From Cochliopodium minus (taxonomy: Eukaryota > Discosea > Himatismenida > Cochliopodiidae), in assembly GCA_024220525.1 (NCBI GenBank), contig JAMYWO010000022.1, positions 1-50,773 of the forward strand: 50,773 nucleotides of DNA, read 5' to 3'. The notes below the pieces were generated by a model, which saw nothing but the letters and a program-made list of their open reading frames with translations, was not told where the DNA came from and did no database searches. Of the stretch, positions 9,952 to 22,547 are shown piece after piece. The translations under genes and the position numbers were made by a program. Positions within the stretch are counted from its first letter, which is position 1. Each line of letters starts with the position of its first letter.

Positions 9952-12668
9952 TTATTTATTTTTCAAATTTGACATTTCAACAAATTCATTAGTTTTTATC
10001 TTTGAGTAATATCTGTAAGATAACAGAGACAAAGTTACAATGAAAATAAGACCCAAAGGTATACCAATAGCTAAACCAAGAATAAGTCCTAGATCTCTCT
10101 TACAATTTTTGTTAAAGTCAAAGTGAAGAGACATGGAAAGTGAGTTTTGTCTTTCATTCAAGACATTGGAGTAATCATCACACTTGCTGTCTTTATAATT
10201 TGGGGTTACTTTTACTTTGGACAAATCAACTTGTGTTTTGTTTGGACAGTTGTATTGAAACATCAATAAATCTAAATCTGAAACATTAGGTTTAGAGTTG
10301 ATGTTCAAAATGAGAGTTCCATTTATATTTAGGCAACCAGAAATATTCAAAGTGGGTGAGTTTTTATCAGTGTCAAAATTTAGAAAAATGGTAGAGTTTT
10401 CTGTAAAAGTTACATTGCCAATTATATGTGTCATTGAAGATAATTGAACAGAAGAAGTCAAAACAATTTGACTCGAAAATATAGACTTGAAAATCCACAC
10501 CCAATTTGGAGAAAAAAATTCACAAGTGATGTTGAATAGAGATTGGTCAAGTGAAATAGTCTCTTTTGGACATTTATCACAGTTTGGTGTTGAATAAACA
10601 CAACCAGATGGAATAGTAGTTGATGAAAGATTAGTAGCAATTGGGGGAATAGTTATTGGTGTGATAATAGATGGAGTGGATATACTTTGAGTTGAAGAAA
10701 GAGTTTGGGTTGAAGTTTCTATTGGTGTTAACGTTGATGGTGAAAGTGTGTTCGGACTTTGATTAATAGTAGGTAACTGAGAAGTTGATGATTGTGTTGG
10801 GATGTTGGTTGTTGGATCTGTAGTTTGAATGTAAGTGGTCGAAATGTTAATAGTTTGATTGTTTGGGGTTGGAGATTGAGTAGGATCTGTAGTGGTTGGA
10901 ATATTTGCGGTAGGGGAATGTGTAGGATTTGGGGTAGTAGGGATGTTGGTTGTGGAATCTATGGTTGTTGGAATGTAAGATGTAGGTGAGTGTGAACTGG
11001 AGACGTTAGTTGTTGGAGCTGGAGTTGGAGATGGGAAAGGAGTGTTAGAGACAAAAGAATAGTTGAAAAAACAAGATGGTATCTCCAATGGAAGAATTTC
11101 CACTAATAAATTGTAACCATCCCAAACACCATTCTCGTTAAAATTAACAATTACATTGGTGTACATATTGCTACAATTATTCCCTACAGCTTCACCAAAA
11201 TAAACATTATCACCTTGACTATCTTCTATATATTGAAGTTTGCATACTGTTGATGTGTTATCATAGAACACTTTGCTTCCTATGTTTATTGATGAAGTGT
11301 CACTTAAATCTATTATTTTTCCAATAACAATTCCAGAAACAGTTCCAGAAAGCAAATGATTTGAAAGATAAACAGTATTTATATTTAAAATACTATTTGT
11401 CGTAAAATTGACCACTCTAATTTTTTAATTTTTTTTTATTTAAAAAATGATTTTTTGATGTTAAAAAAAAAAATTTTACCCAAAGATCCCTCCAACAGCT
11501 GTTTGAGAATCTATTGAGTTTCCATTTAGAAAACATCTTGTATAACTATCAGAAAAAGTATAAATTTGGGATTGAATTTTCATCAAAGCACAGCCAAAAA
11601 GGCCTCCTAAACTTTGGAAACAAATTTGAATGATTTTTTTTATTGAGAAAATAATTGAAAATTACTTTTGAGAAACATTGAGATGCACAGTTGATCTTAC
11701 ATATAGTTGAGACACCAGTATACAGTCTTGTATCAATCCCCCTATTGCTCCTGTATATCCTAATGGGTTAATTACAGTTGATTGGAAAGTGCCAGATATC
11801 ACCCCACTTTTTATAATGTTGGTGCTTATGGCTTTTTATTTTGAAAGATTGCTATTTAATTTAAAAAATTAATTTTTTTTTTTTTATGAACCATATCCAA
11901 CTATTCCTCCTATTGCTTTGGCAGATCCATTGATAATCACTGCATTTTGATCTGGAATTCCAATATTCACACATTCAGTGATGTTTGAATTGCTTGCATA
12001 TCCTATCAATCCTCCGACTGATTTTTGAATATTATTTGTTGTTATCTGGTTAATTAAATTCATTTAGACCGAAATTTACTCATATTTTTAAATTTTCTTA
12101 CTTTTGTGTTATTTATTTTGCAATTAGAAATTGAACTAAATTCCATATTCCCTATCATTCCTCCAATGTTTACAACTAAAGTTCCATTAGCAATTATTGT
12201 GTTGGTTATTTCACCGTTGATTTCTATATCCTCTATTTCACATCTTTCACAAAATCCAGCTAATACTCCAACATTTGTGTCATTTGCAAAAATATTGAAA
12301 TTCGAAAATCTCAAATTTTTTATTATAACTCCCTTTCCACTTCCTATCAATCCTACACTCAAATTGAATCTAATTTTTTAATATTTAGTCAAAAAATTTT
12401 ATATTATAAATTAAATTTGCATTTACATTCTGAATCCATTGCCTAAAATCATTCCTTTGAAAGGATTGGTATCATTTCCAATTGGATTTGAAAGATTAAG
12501 GCAATCTAAATTATTGCTCAAATTATAAATGATGGAACCATCAGAAACTTGGGAATCAGTTAAATTGATGAATTGATCGCAATTAATCAAGTTAATAGTT
12601 TCAGAATTTTTAAAAACGAATGAAGATGTGAAGATAAATAAAAACACTAAAAACTCTTTGGTTTTCAT
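9952..12668 (-). CDS. GLUG-repeat, mucin-like type I surface protein
   Basis: Six exons (12427-12668, 12102-12369, 11892-12045, 11666-11831, 11480-11611, 9952-11416) encode 808 residues. The start gives a signal peptide (MKTKEFLVFLFIFTSSFVF). The N-terminal third holds repeated GLUG-type units, for example SVGGLIGYASNSNITEC and TAVGGIFG, which in other proteins form a right-handed beta-solenoid. Next comes a Thr/Ser/Pro-rich stalk (11040-10650) built on loose IPTTxDPTxSPT copies, probably heavily O-glycosylated. A Cys-containing beta-rich module with many N-glycosylation sites follows, then one membrane helix (LGLILGLAIGIPLGLIFIV) and a short basic cytosolic tail. It looks like a cell-surface adhesin or coat protein; the ligand is unknown. 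Exon phases agree at every junction. Confidence 0.85.
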
Positions 12669-12941
12669 TTTTTTTGATAATATAAAATATATAATTGAAA
12701 AAATTTCATTTCCTATTATTACTATCTTCGTTCCCCTCTTGATGGAAACTTTTTTTTCAAAGAAAATTTTTCTTCTTGAAAACTTTTAAAAATTATTAAA
12801 ATGTCTCATCAATTTATTAATGATGAGAAAGTCCACATATTCTTTAATCTAAAGTAAAAAGAAAAAAATTTCCCTTAAGCAAAAAGAATTAGTTTTTATG
12901 TTTCTAGTTTTTTTTTTTATTTTCATTTATTGTTACAATTT

Positions 12942-14859
12942 TTAATTTCTCATCCAATTAAAAACTAGAGCGTCACTAATAACCCAACAAAAACTATCTC
13001 TGTGATCATCAAAGTTGAGAGTGATGAGCCTAACAACACCACAACAACCTTCCTTCAAAATGGAAGCAAAAGAAAAACGAAAGACAGCACAACACAACAT
13101 GGAACAAATAGAAGCGAACATGCCAATACAAAAAAATAAAAAAGAAGTTGCAGTTATAATAATAATATAAGGAAAAATCAAAAGAATTTTGAGAGGTAAA
13201 GGCTTGTTAGACTTGAAAAGATAATAAACAACTTTGAAAATGGCCAAAGTGAGACAAATTAGAGTTATGATCAAGACGTAGACAGGAGCAAAGATGGAAA
13301 AAAGAACAGAAGTGAAAATGGCGAGCAAGAAAATGAGAAAACAGCAGAAATCTTTGTTGTGGATGTGCTCTGAAACACTCTTAATATTGAACTCTCTTTT
13401 CAAAAAACTTTTGCGCATGAGTTGATCTTGACTCATAATTGTCTTTTCAATGATATGTTTCAAAGCAGAGTTAATATTTTGAGGCTGCCAGTTTGTCTCA
13501 ATCACTTCATCAACGTTAAACTTTACCAAATCATAAAAATCTTTGTTGTCCTCATTTTTTTCAACTTCTAAAAAGGTCCAATCTTCCAGCACCTCTCCTT
13601 CTTCTTCGTCCTCCTTTCTCTTGTAGTTTTCCAACAGTCCTTCTTTGACAGTATCCTCTTCGTTCAGGTATTTTCCATCATCTAAAAGAATAGAAACAAC
13701 CTCCAGATCATTATTCTCATCTCTTCTAAAATCATTTTCTAATTCACCAAACTCTTCACCAAGATTTTGTTGAATGATCATTTTCTTCTCTGGTTTCTCT
13801 TTTTCAAAATCTTCATTATGATCTTCTTCTTCAATTGTTTTTTGATTCCATTTGATGGACATTTCCTGAATTTTAATTTTTTCTTCATATGGTTCCTCAT
13901 TGAGCAACAGCATAAACTTTTTAGAACCTTCAATAAATCCATATTGAGCTACAACAGCATTATTTTCGGTTGATTTTTTCTTGTCTTTGATGAAAACGAA
14001 TGATGTTAATCCTAAAAGAATTTTAATTAATTATTTGTTTGTGCGGATCTTTTAATAATTTCCTCTTTATTTTTGTTTTGTAATTTTTTATGATTTTCCT
14101 ACCAATACATGTATATCCATTGTACCTCGAGATCAAATGATATGGATATAAATTTGTGAGATGGATCATATATTCTTTATTTTCGTACATCGCCTTGAAT
14201 TTCAATCCCATTCCCTCTTCCCATTTCTTGCTAGGCAAAATGGATTCTCCATTTTGATTTAATTCATTATTTTTCACCATATTAACCAGTTTCTCTTAAT
14301 AAGAGAATGATTAAGATAATTTTATTATATTCGATATTTCAATCAAATTTCATACCATATGCTGCAGTATCATTGTCTCCATTCAAAATTACGATATAAA
14401 TATCTCTTATATTTTTTCCATCATCTTCATTCACTTCATTTATTCTATATAGGTGTTTGGTTTAATTATTTATAAAGAGTGTAAAAAAATTTTAATATTT
14501 CTCTTATTACCTTTTGAATACTTTGTATAGTTCTCCTTTTTCAGAATTTTCTGTTTCAATATTTCCAACCACCTTTATAAATAATAAATTAAAAAGTGAT
14601 TATTTTGATTTATTTTTATTGGATACCATCAAATGTTTGATTATTTGTTGATGATTCATTATATTGTATTTCCATAGCTCATCTCTCTTGAATAAAGCAT
14701 TCCATCTTTTGCATACCTATATCAAAAAAAATGATCAATTAAAATCAATTGAAGATAGAAAATTCTTACTTGAGATGCAATCTTTAGATCATTCAATTGC
14801 AATAATTTGAAAATATGAAGAATAACATAGTTTGGCAGTTTATCAATATGGCCTTCCAT
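12942..14859 (-). CDS. Membrane-bound F-box protein, paralogue A
   Basis: Six exons (14770-14859, 14627-14716, 14511-14572, 14356-14444, 14103-14294, 12942-14011) give 530 residues. Residues 3-45 form a clear F-box (LPNYVILHIFKLL, then VCKRWNAL and DELW), the part that docks to Skp1 in SCF ubiquitin ligases. A middle region of about 150 residues has no recognised fold, and an acidic linker follows. The last 130 residues hold about four hydrophobic helices (CCFLIFLLAIFTSVLF to MFASICSMLCCAVF) and end FNWMRN. An F-box protein with a polytopic membrane anchor is not a standard architecture; I infer an SCF-type ligase acting at a membrane. Paralogues B and C lie next to it on the same strand. Confidence 0.85.
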
Positions 14860-15017
14860 TTTTTTATTTTATATTATTATTAATAAATAAACACCAATAT
14901 AATTAACAGCCACGAAAAAATTATGTGGAAATCACAAATGGGAAATCACAGTGAGGAAAAGTTATTATTTTAAAGTTTCTTCAAAAAAATTAAAAAATTA
15001 AATAAAATTAAAAAAAT

Positions 15018-16991
15018 TTAATTTCTCATCCAATTAAAAATAAGAGAATCACTGATCAAACAACACATGTTTCTATCATTGTCATCAAAGTTGAGAGTAA
15101 TCATCCTATAAACACCCCAACAACCCTCCCTTAGTACCCAATGAAAACCCAAACAAAAAGCAGTGCAACAAAATATAGATAAAATGGAGAGAATAACGCA
15201 AACAATAATGAAGAAGAAAGTTACAGCAGTTACAACAATAATATAAGGACAAACCAAAAGAACTTTGCACGGAAAAGGCTTGTTCGTCCTGCAAAGATAA
15301 TAAAACACTTTGAAGATAGCGAAAATGAGACAGATGATAGAGACGACGATAATGTAAGCAGGAGTTGCAACCAACAAAACAAAGGAAACAAGAATGGCGG
15401 TCAAGAAAATCAAAAAACAACAAAAATCTTTTTTTCGGATGTGTTCTGAAACGCTTTTGATGTTTCTTTCTCTTTTTATAAATTTTTTGCGCAAGAGTTG
15501 ATCTTGACTCATAATTGTCTTTTCAATGATATGTTTCAAAGTAGAGTTAATATTTTGAGGATGCCAGTTTGTCTCAATCACTTCATCAACGTTAAACTTT
15601 ACCAAATCATAAAAATCTTTGTTGTCCTCATTTTTTTCAACTTCTAAAAAGGTCCAATCTTCCAATTCCTCTTCTCGATCATCCTCCAAAACAATTTCTT
15701 TTTCCGAAGAACCCACAAAAGTTTTTTTATTCTTCTTTTTACTTTTTTTTTCTTTTTTAATAAATATATCATCCTTATTTTCATCGTCTAACTGTATAGT
15801 AACAACCTCCATCTCATTTCCTTCATCTCCTTTGTTACCTTGATTCATCTCATCAAACTCTTCACGTAAATTTTTTTCTTTGATCAATTTCTTTTCTTCT
15901 TTTTTAATATCCCCATCATCTTGTTCAATCTTTTTTTGATTCCATTTGGTTGACATGTCCTGTATTTTTATTTTTTCTTCGTGAGGTTCATCATTGAGCA
16001 ACATCATAAACTTTTTAGAACCCTGAATGGAGGCATAACTACCCACAGTAGCATTATTCTCTGTCGCATTCTTCTTGTCTTTGACGAAAACAAAGGATGT
16101 TAAACCTAAAAAAAAAAAAATTCAACAATAAGATTGTTTCAAAGCGGATCTTTTAACACTAATATTTCCTTTAAAATAAATTTTTTAATGGAATTACCTA
16201 CACAGGTATATCCATTTACTGTAGATATCAAATGATGTGGATAATAGTTATAGGTGAGTTTTATCATATATTCTTTGTTATTATATAATGCTTTGAATTT
16301 GAGTACTGCTCTCTCATTTAATCCGTTGTTGGGTAAGAGAGGCAGAAAAGGTATTTCATCTTTATTTTCTCCTTTATTTTTCATCATATTCATCAATTTA
16401 TCTTTAAAAAAATAAAATGATTGGAATCAAAGTATAAAAATATTCAAATATCTTTGTTTTTTGATATTTCATACCATATGCTGCATTATCATTGTCTCCA
16501 TTCAAAATTACGATATAAATATCTCTTATATTTTTTCCATCATCTTCATTCACTTCATTTATTCTATATAGTTGTTATTTGGTTTAATTATTTATAAAAA
16601 GAGTGTAAAAAAATTTAATATTTCTCTTATTACCTTTTGAATACTTTGTATAGTTCTCCTTTTTCAGATTTATCTGTTTCAATATTTCCCACCACCTTGT
16701 AATGAAGTTTAAAAGGAAAATAATCATAAAATAATTGGATAGGATACCATCAAATGTTTGATTATTTGTTGATGATTCATTATATTGTATTTCCATAGCT
16801 CATCTCTTTTACATAATGCATTCCATCTTTTGCATACCTAGATTGAAGAGATAAATAAAGTAATTCCATTAAATCAAAAAGGAAATAGAAAATTCTAATA
16901 CTTGAGAAGCCATTTTTAGATCATTTAATTGCAATAATTTGAAAATATTCAGAATAACATAGTTTGGCAACTTATCAATATGTCCTTCCAT
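15018..16991 (-). CDS. Membrane-bound F-box protein, paralogue B
   Basis: Six exons (16902-16991, 16748-16837, 16634-16695, 16475-16563, 16198-16401, 15018-16105) give 540 residues. Exons 1-4 have exactly the lengths of those in paralogue A. The F-box (LPNYVILNIFKLL, VCKRWNAL, DELW) and the C-terminal membrane segment (AILVSFVLLVATPAYIIVV to ILSIFCCTAF) are both kept, ending FNWMRN. It differs from A mainly in the acidic/lysine linker and in the membrane helices, while one stretch of about 160 bases is almost identical to A. Its start codon is 129 bases from the oppositely oriented small membrane-protein gene, so they probably share a promoter region. Confidence 0.85.
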
Positions 16992-17120
16992 TTTTTTTTT
17001 AAATGAATTCTTTTTTCAATAGAGAAGATGATGAAAATTTATGAATCATATCCTTTCAAGGGGTCTTTTCAAATTTAATTAAAAGATTATTGACTTTTAT
17101 TAAGAGAAAAAATAAAAAAA
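16992..17120. promoter_or_regulatory. Short divergent promoter region
   Basis: The start codons of F-box paralogue B (minus) and the four-helix membrane protein (plus) face away from each other across 129 bases of AT-rich DNA. Any promoter elements for both genes must lie here or inside the genes. No specific motif is claimed. Confidence 0.4.
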
Positions 17121-17744
17121 ATGCATTTTTTAACTGCAAAAACAATATTTGGAGATACATCTCTACTATTTAACTTTTTCTTCAATATTATTAGCTTGTT
17201 TTATTATTTATTCAAAGGTAAATAAAGGTTTATGGAGTTAAAAATGATTTTATCAACTTTTAAAATTTACTCATTCAATTCCATTTGCTCCATAGCCAAC
17301 AAATACTATCATATATTGCCAAATAATTTGATCACAAAATTCAGTTCAAAAAAGGACAACATAAAATATGGTTCAAAAAAATCCTTCATACTTATCTATA
17401 TAGGGACATTGCTTTTCAATTTCTTTATATTTTGCTTTGTATATTATATAATAGATCTATTCTTCGGAGAATCCTATCATAATTACATCAATCTTCCAAA
17501 AAAAGATTATTGGCTTGCCAACAACGAAAGAAAACATACAGCAGTGGTTTTCATTATGAATTCAATGTTGCTGATGAGTACAGCTACAACTGTTCTCATG
17601 GGTTCTCTCTTTATAATGACTGCTCAAACAAACATACAAAGAAAAAATCATTTACCATCTTTCTCCAACTTTCTCACATTACTTTATTTGTTGTTTATAG
17701 TGATAGATGTTTTTTACATGATTTATTTCTTCAATAAAATTTAA
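17121..17744 (+). CDS. Small polytopic membrane protein, unknown function
   Basis: Two exons (17121-17217, 17296-17744) give 181 residues; the junction splits an Ala codon and both splice sites are canonical. Three strong hydrophobic helices are visible: one around FILIYIGTLLFNFFIFCFVY, one around VVFIMNSMLLMSTATTVLMG and one in LLYLLFIVIDVFYMIYFF. A weaker fourth covers the first 30 residues. There is no motif I recognise. It sits between F-box paralogues B and C on the opposite strand, and its stop is only 32 bases from the stop of paralogue C. It could be a passenger trapped in the tandem array or a functional partner of those membrane proteins; the sequence does not say which. Confidence 0.7.
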
Positions 17745-17776
17745 AAAAGAAATTTTAATAATTAAAAACTTTTTAA

Positions 17777-19517
17777 TTAATATTTCATCCAATTAAATAA
17801 AAAATGGTCACTCAAATAACAACATTTGTTTTCTCTAATGTAATGAGGATAAATAAAGTTAAGTGTCCACAACTTTTTAAAACCAAGTATACCTTCTTGA
17901 GTGATCATCCAAAAAGAATAGCCAAGCAGAGAGAAACACATTATTGAAAGAGAAAGCACAATGAAGCCACCAAGTAGAAAAAGTAGAAAGAACATTAGAA
18001 CAATGAAAAGGTAAGGGATTATCAATAAAACTTTGAAAAGAAATTTTCTTTTGCTTTTAAACAAGAAATATTGAGATTTGAAAATTGCAATAAACATGGA
18101 TGATATTAACAAAGTAACAAGGTAGATAGGACTAAGAAATACCATCAAAATTGAAGAGAAAAAAGCGAGAAAGTAAATGATGAAGCTGTAAAGATCTTTG
18201 TTTTTTCTGTGCAAAGCCATTTTCTTGTAATTCTTTCCTTGTTCATATAAATAATTTGGCATTACACTTTTGTGGTGAGAAATAGAAGTTTCTATGATGT
18301 ACTTTAAAGCTGTCTTTATGTTTTTGTTTTGCCAGTTTGTTTCTATCACTTTGTCCACCTTGTACTGAACAACATCTACAAATCCTTCATTCCTTTCATT
18401 TTTATCTACCTCAAAGAGATTCCATTCTTCAAATTCTTCGTTTTCTACCTGATTCTCATTTTCTATTACATATTTTCTATTTTCTATTGTTACCATTTCT
18501 ATTTCTTCTCCTTCTGCTACTTCTCCCAAATCTTCTTTTAGACTAGGAGAAGAGAAAGGATTAAATTTCTCTAATTTTGTTTTGCAAAGTTTCACCGAAA
18601 GATCTTGTAATATCATTCCCTCTCCATAAGGTTCATTATTAATAATGTAAAGAAATTTATTACAGCCAGTGATATTATAGTGATTATACTTTTCGTTATC
18701 TCCATTTTCTTCATCTTTTGTTTTAAGATAAATAAATGATGTATAAGGACAATATCTGGGTCAAAAAATTAGTAATTAAAATGAAATAAAATCAATTAAT
18801 TTTAATACCTAAATCCATTAATGGTTGTCAACAAGTCTGGCAGGTAAGATTTTGTCAGATGGATTACATATTCTTTGTTTTCGTATATTGCTTTGAATTT
18901 AATCCCTCCTCCCTCTTCCCATTTCATAATAGGTAAAATAGATTCTTCATCATCATTGTTTTTTACTCCATTTCTAACTAAATTAGTCAATTTATCTATT
19001 TTCGATTTTTTTATTCAATTTTTGGTGAAATTAAATATAAATTTAAATAAATTTTACCAAATGATTCATTCTCTTCATTTGTATTCACAATTACAATATA
19101 TAGATCTTGTGAATCTTCATCATCCCTTTCCGAAGTGAGATAAAACTTTTTAAATAAATTTCTTAGTTTTCCTTTTTCAGTTGCTCGTGTATTAATTCTC
19201 CCCAAAACCTATTTAGTGATCATTTAGTAATAATTTCAAAAAGATTGTCAAAAAAAATACCATCAAATGTTTCAAGTTTTCTTCATGGTTTGAAAGAAAA
19301 AAACTCCACAATTCATCTCTTTTTGACAAAGAATTCCACTTTTTTGAAACCTAAAATTGAAAAAAAGAACAACAAACTTTTAATTAACTCTTCAAACCTA
19401 AACACTTTTTAAATTTACTTGGGAAACAAACTTGATTTCTTTCAATTTTAAAAACTTAAAAATGTGAATAACAACACAACTGGGCAACATTTCAATATAA
19501 CAACCATCCATCTCCAT
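17777..19517 (-). CDS. Membrane-bound F-box protein, paralogue C
   Basis: Five exons (19419-19517, 19261-19350, 19058-19208, 18809-18995, 17777-18755) give 501 residues. It is the most divergent of the three: the F-box is degenerate (LPSCVVIHIFKFL, VSKKWNSL, DELW, with Cys of VCK replaced by Ser). The membrane segment (YFLAFFSSILMVFLSPIYLV onward) and the FNWMKY ending are kept. The intron that splits exons 3 and 4 in A and B is absent here, and the last intron is in phase 2, not phase 1. A second in-frame Met at residue 3 is an alternative start. Same inferred role as A and B. Confidence 0.82.
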
Positions 19518-19730
19518 TTTTTATTTTTTATTTTTTTTAAATCGGAGTTAATTTGTCATTATTCCAAAAAAATAAACTAAAATATCAGATTAAACTCTTA
19601 ATTTCTTTCAACTCAATGGAATAACCAAATTAAATTGAAATAAACAAAAAATTGAAATAAACAAAAAAACATGAAATATTTGTTGAAATTGAAGAAAAAA
19701 AAATTTTTTAATTTTGCTTTTTATATTTGA

Positions 19731-20160
19731 TCAATTTTTAAACAGGTTGATGAATTCCTTATATTCCAATCTATAGAGGTTATAAAAGAAATTAAATATT
19801 TTTTTAAAAGGAAAAAATATATTTCAAAATTTAACTTACTTTCCATCTTTGTTTGAATCAAGTTCTATTTATAAATTAAAATTAATAAAGGGTAAATGAA
19901 GGCTGAAATTTTGAAAAAAGAATCAAATCATACCCTTTATAATCTCATTTATCTCTTCATCTTCAATATTCTCGCCCAATTCTTTTAAAGTCAACTTGAA
20001 TTCTTCTTTTGTGACAAATCCATCACCATTTCTTTGTTGAAAGAAAGAATAAATTTTTTGAAAGAAATATAAAATTTAATTATTTTTTTTTTTACTTATC
20101 ATAAGTTTTGAATGCTTCCAATAATTTGTTCTCATTGAGATCTAACTTTAAAATTGACAT
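19731..20160 (-). CDS. Small two-EF-hand calcium-binding protein
   Basis: Four exons (20096-20160, 19934-20031, 19840-19864, 19731-19770) encode 75 residues. It contains two complete canonical EF-hand loops, DKNGDGFVTKEE and DSNKDGKLEYKE, each with acidic residues at positions 1, 3 and 5 and Glu at 12, so both should bind calcium. The size matches a single calmodulin lobe (half-calmodulin). One exon is 25 bases. It sits between the F-box array and the acyltransferase gene, all on the minus strand. Confidence 0.88.
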
Positions 20161-20350
20161 AATTTGATATTATCTTGGCTTTTTTGTTTTCAATTAAAAA
20201 TGAATTTTTTTTTTATTTATTATTATATTTTATTTTTTTAATTTTCACTTAATAAATTGAAAGAATTTTCTTTTGATCAAAATCAAATAAACATTCTTTT
20301 TAAAAAATCTTTTTCTCTTTTTCAATAGATTGATTTAAAAAAAAAAGGAT

Positions 20351-22512
20351 TTATTTATTTGTCGATAATAAAAAATGACATGCATTGCAAACTCGTTCAA
20401 CATTTTTAAAATTATATTGAGGAGGCAACAGAACCTTTTGATCGCAACAATAGCCACAAAAAACCTTTTTGCAACACCTACAATGATGCTTCCTAAAAGT
20501 ACCGGTGAACACTCTAGAACAAAGAGGACACTTTGATACTTCTTCGTCTTTCTGCCAAGGACTGTTGACAGGAGGTAAATCTTTTGTTATTTTGGTATCA
20601 TGGCCAAAATCAATAAAATCTCTTATGGACAAAAGATCTATTTCTTTGTGGTTAGTCTTTTCGAAATTCCCAGAAAGAACCTCTATCACTTTTTTGAAAA
20701 AGACCCTATTACTCAAAATGTTCCTGTGGAGTGCTCCTTCAATCTCCACTATTTTCAAGTAATCAATATCTTTTTTCCAGTTGACACAATAATGTCTTTG
20801 AAAAATAAATTTTTAATGTTGAATATTAAATTTGAAAAAAAATAATTTTACAAAGAACAATAAGAGACAGTACCATCACCTTTAAATAACAAAAAAAAAA
20901 ATTTTAAAATTAAAACTTTAATTTCAAAATATTTAATTATACCAGATCTGGTTGTTTTCAGGTTCTCTACTTTTTGATCAGTAAACTCAGTTTCGTATAC
21001 CACTCCATTTCTTGCTACGTATCCGTTTGGTAGATTTCCACTAACGTTGGAAATCACAAATTTTTTGTTCTTTTCTTTCAACTAAATGGATAAAAATTTA
21101 AAAAAATAAATAAAATTAATTTAAAATTTATTTTAAAAAAAAATCAAATACCAGATATTTAACTTGAGTATCACAATTTACTCCATCTAAAAGAAAAAAA
21201 AAAAATTATAATAATCTATTACTTTGACAGATAAATTTAGAATACAAATGTGGATAAATCTTTTCACAGGAGGAGCTTTCAAAATATTCAAATCTTTGTA
21301 TTCACGCGTTGTGTCCTCTGTCAAATGGCCATAACCATAATGAACATCTTTTAAAAAATATTCATCAAACCATTCCTCAGACTTTTCCTTTTTGAAGAGT
21401 TTCATTGTTTCGGAGATGCTCAAGGGTTTATAGGAAGAAAGAATATTCTCACTGTTTTTTTTGCTCTTTTTAAGGAACATAAATGATCTTAGTTGTTCTT
21501 CATCCATACTGAAGTGATGTGGAATCGAAACGGGTAACAGACCGGGTCCTTTTTCAAGCAAGAAAAATTAAAAAAAATATTGAAAAAAATTTCAAAAAAT
21601 TTTAAAAAAAAATGATAAATAAAATTTACCTGATGAGAAAGTAGATCCCAAATCTTCTGCTTCACCATCTCCCAAAAAAAAACTTAGTCCCATTTTATCA
21701 CCCATAGAACAAGCTAATTTGTTAAAAAATTAATTTAATTGAAATACTTTTTGAATACTTTTGTTTTGATTACCTTTAACAGCTTTTGCAGCACCTTTTT
21801 GTTTTAAAAAAATTTTGAAATTATAAATAGTAAAGTTAATGGGATTATTTTTTTTTACCAATAAAAGGAGCACAAACAGCTGTTAATTGGAAATTAAATT
21901 AGTTGAGAATTCAAAAAAAAAAAAAAAAAGTGAAATGAAATGAAATGAAAAAAAAATAACCCAAAAAAGTATGGATATGCTTGTCAATCCATTTCTGACC
22001 TTCTTCTTTGTTATTATATTTTAACCAATTGAAAAAATACATTAATGTTCTATTTCCCATTGAATGACTAAAATTAAAAAAAGAAAAAATAAAATAAAAA
22101 ATTTTTTAATTATGTCATTTTTAATAAAAAAAAAATTCTTTTACCACAAAGCAACTATTGGAGTATTAGAATTATTTTTGTATAAATTTTCTATTGTGAT
22201 TTTTAGATTAGTAAAATATTTGTCCCTCGATTCAACAAATTGATGAGCTAATCTCCAATCATCTTTATTTTTATTTTGAAAAAATAATATAATTTTTTAA
22301 TAATTAAATTAAAGAAAAGAAAAGAAAAGATGTACATGGACAAGCAACCAAGTTTTTATCGGTGTATCCAAAATCTTTAAGATTTTTAATTAAAGGTCCC
22401 ATCACAAAAGTTTTTGAGATTAGAGGATCCAAATATTCAATACTCATAGTACCTTTTAAAAAGAAGATAATATTTTTCAAATAAAATAATTTAAAAAAAA
22501 AATTTAAAATTT

Positions 22513-22547
<35 letters not shown>

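Noticed and set aside
15106-15423. Second minus-strand frame inside F-box B
   Set aside because: It overlaps the conserved membrane-helix frame shared by A, B and C and has no homologous frame in A or C.
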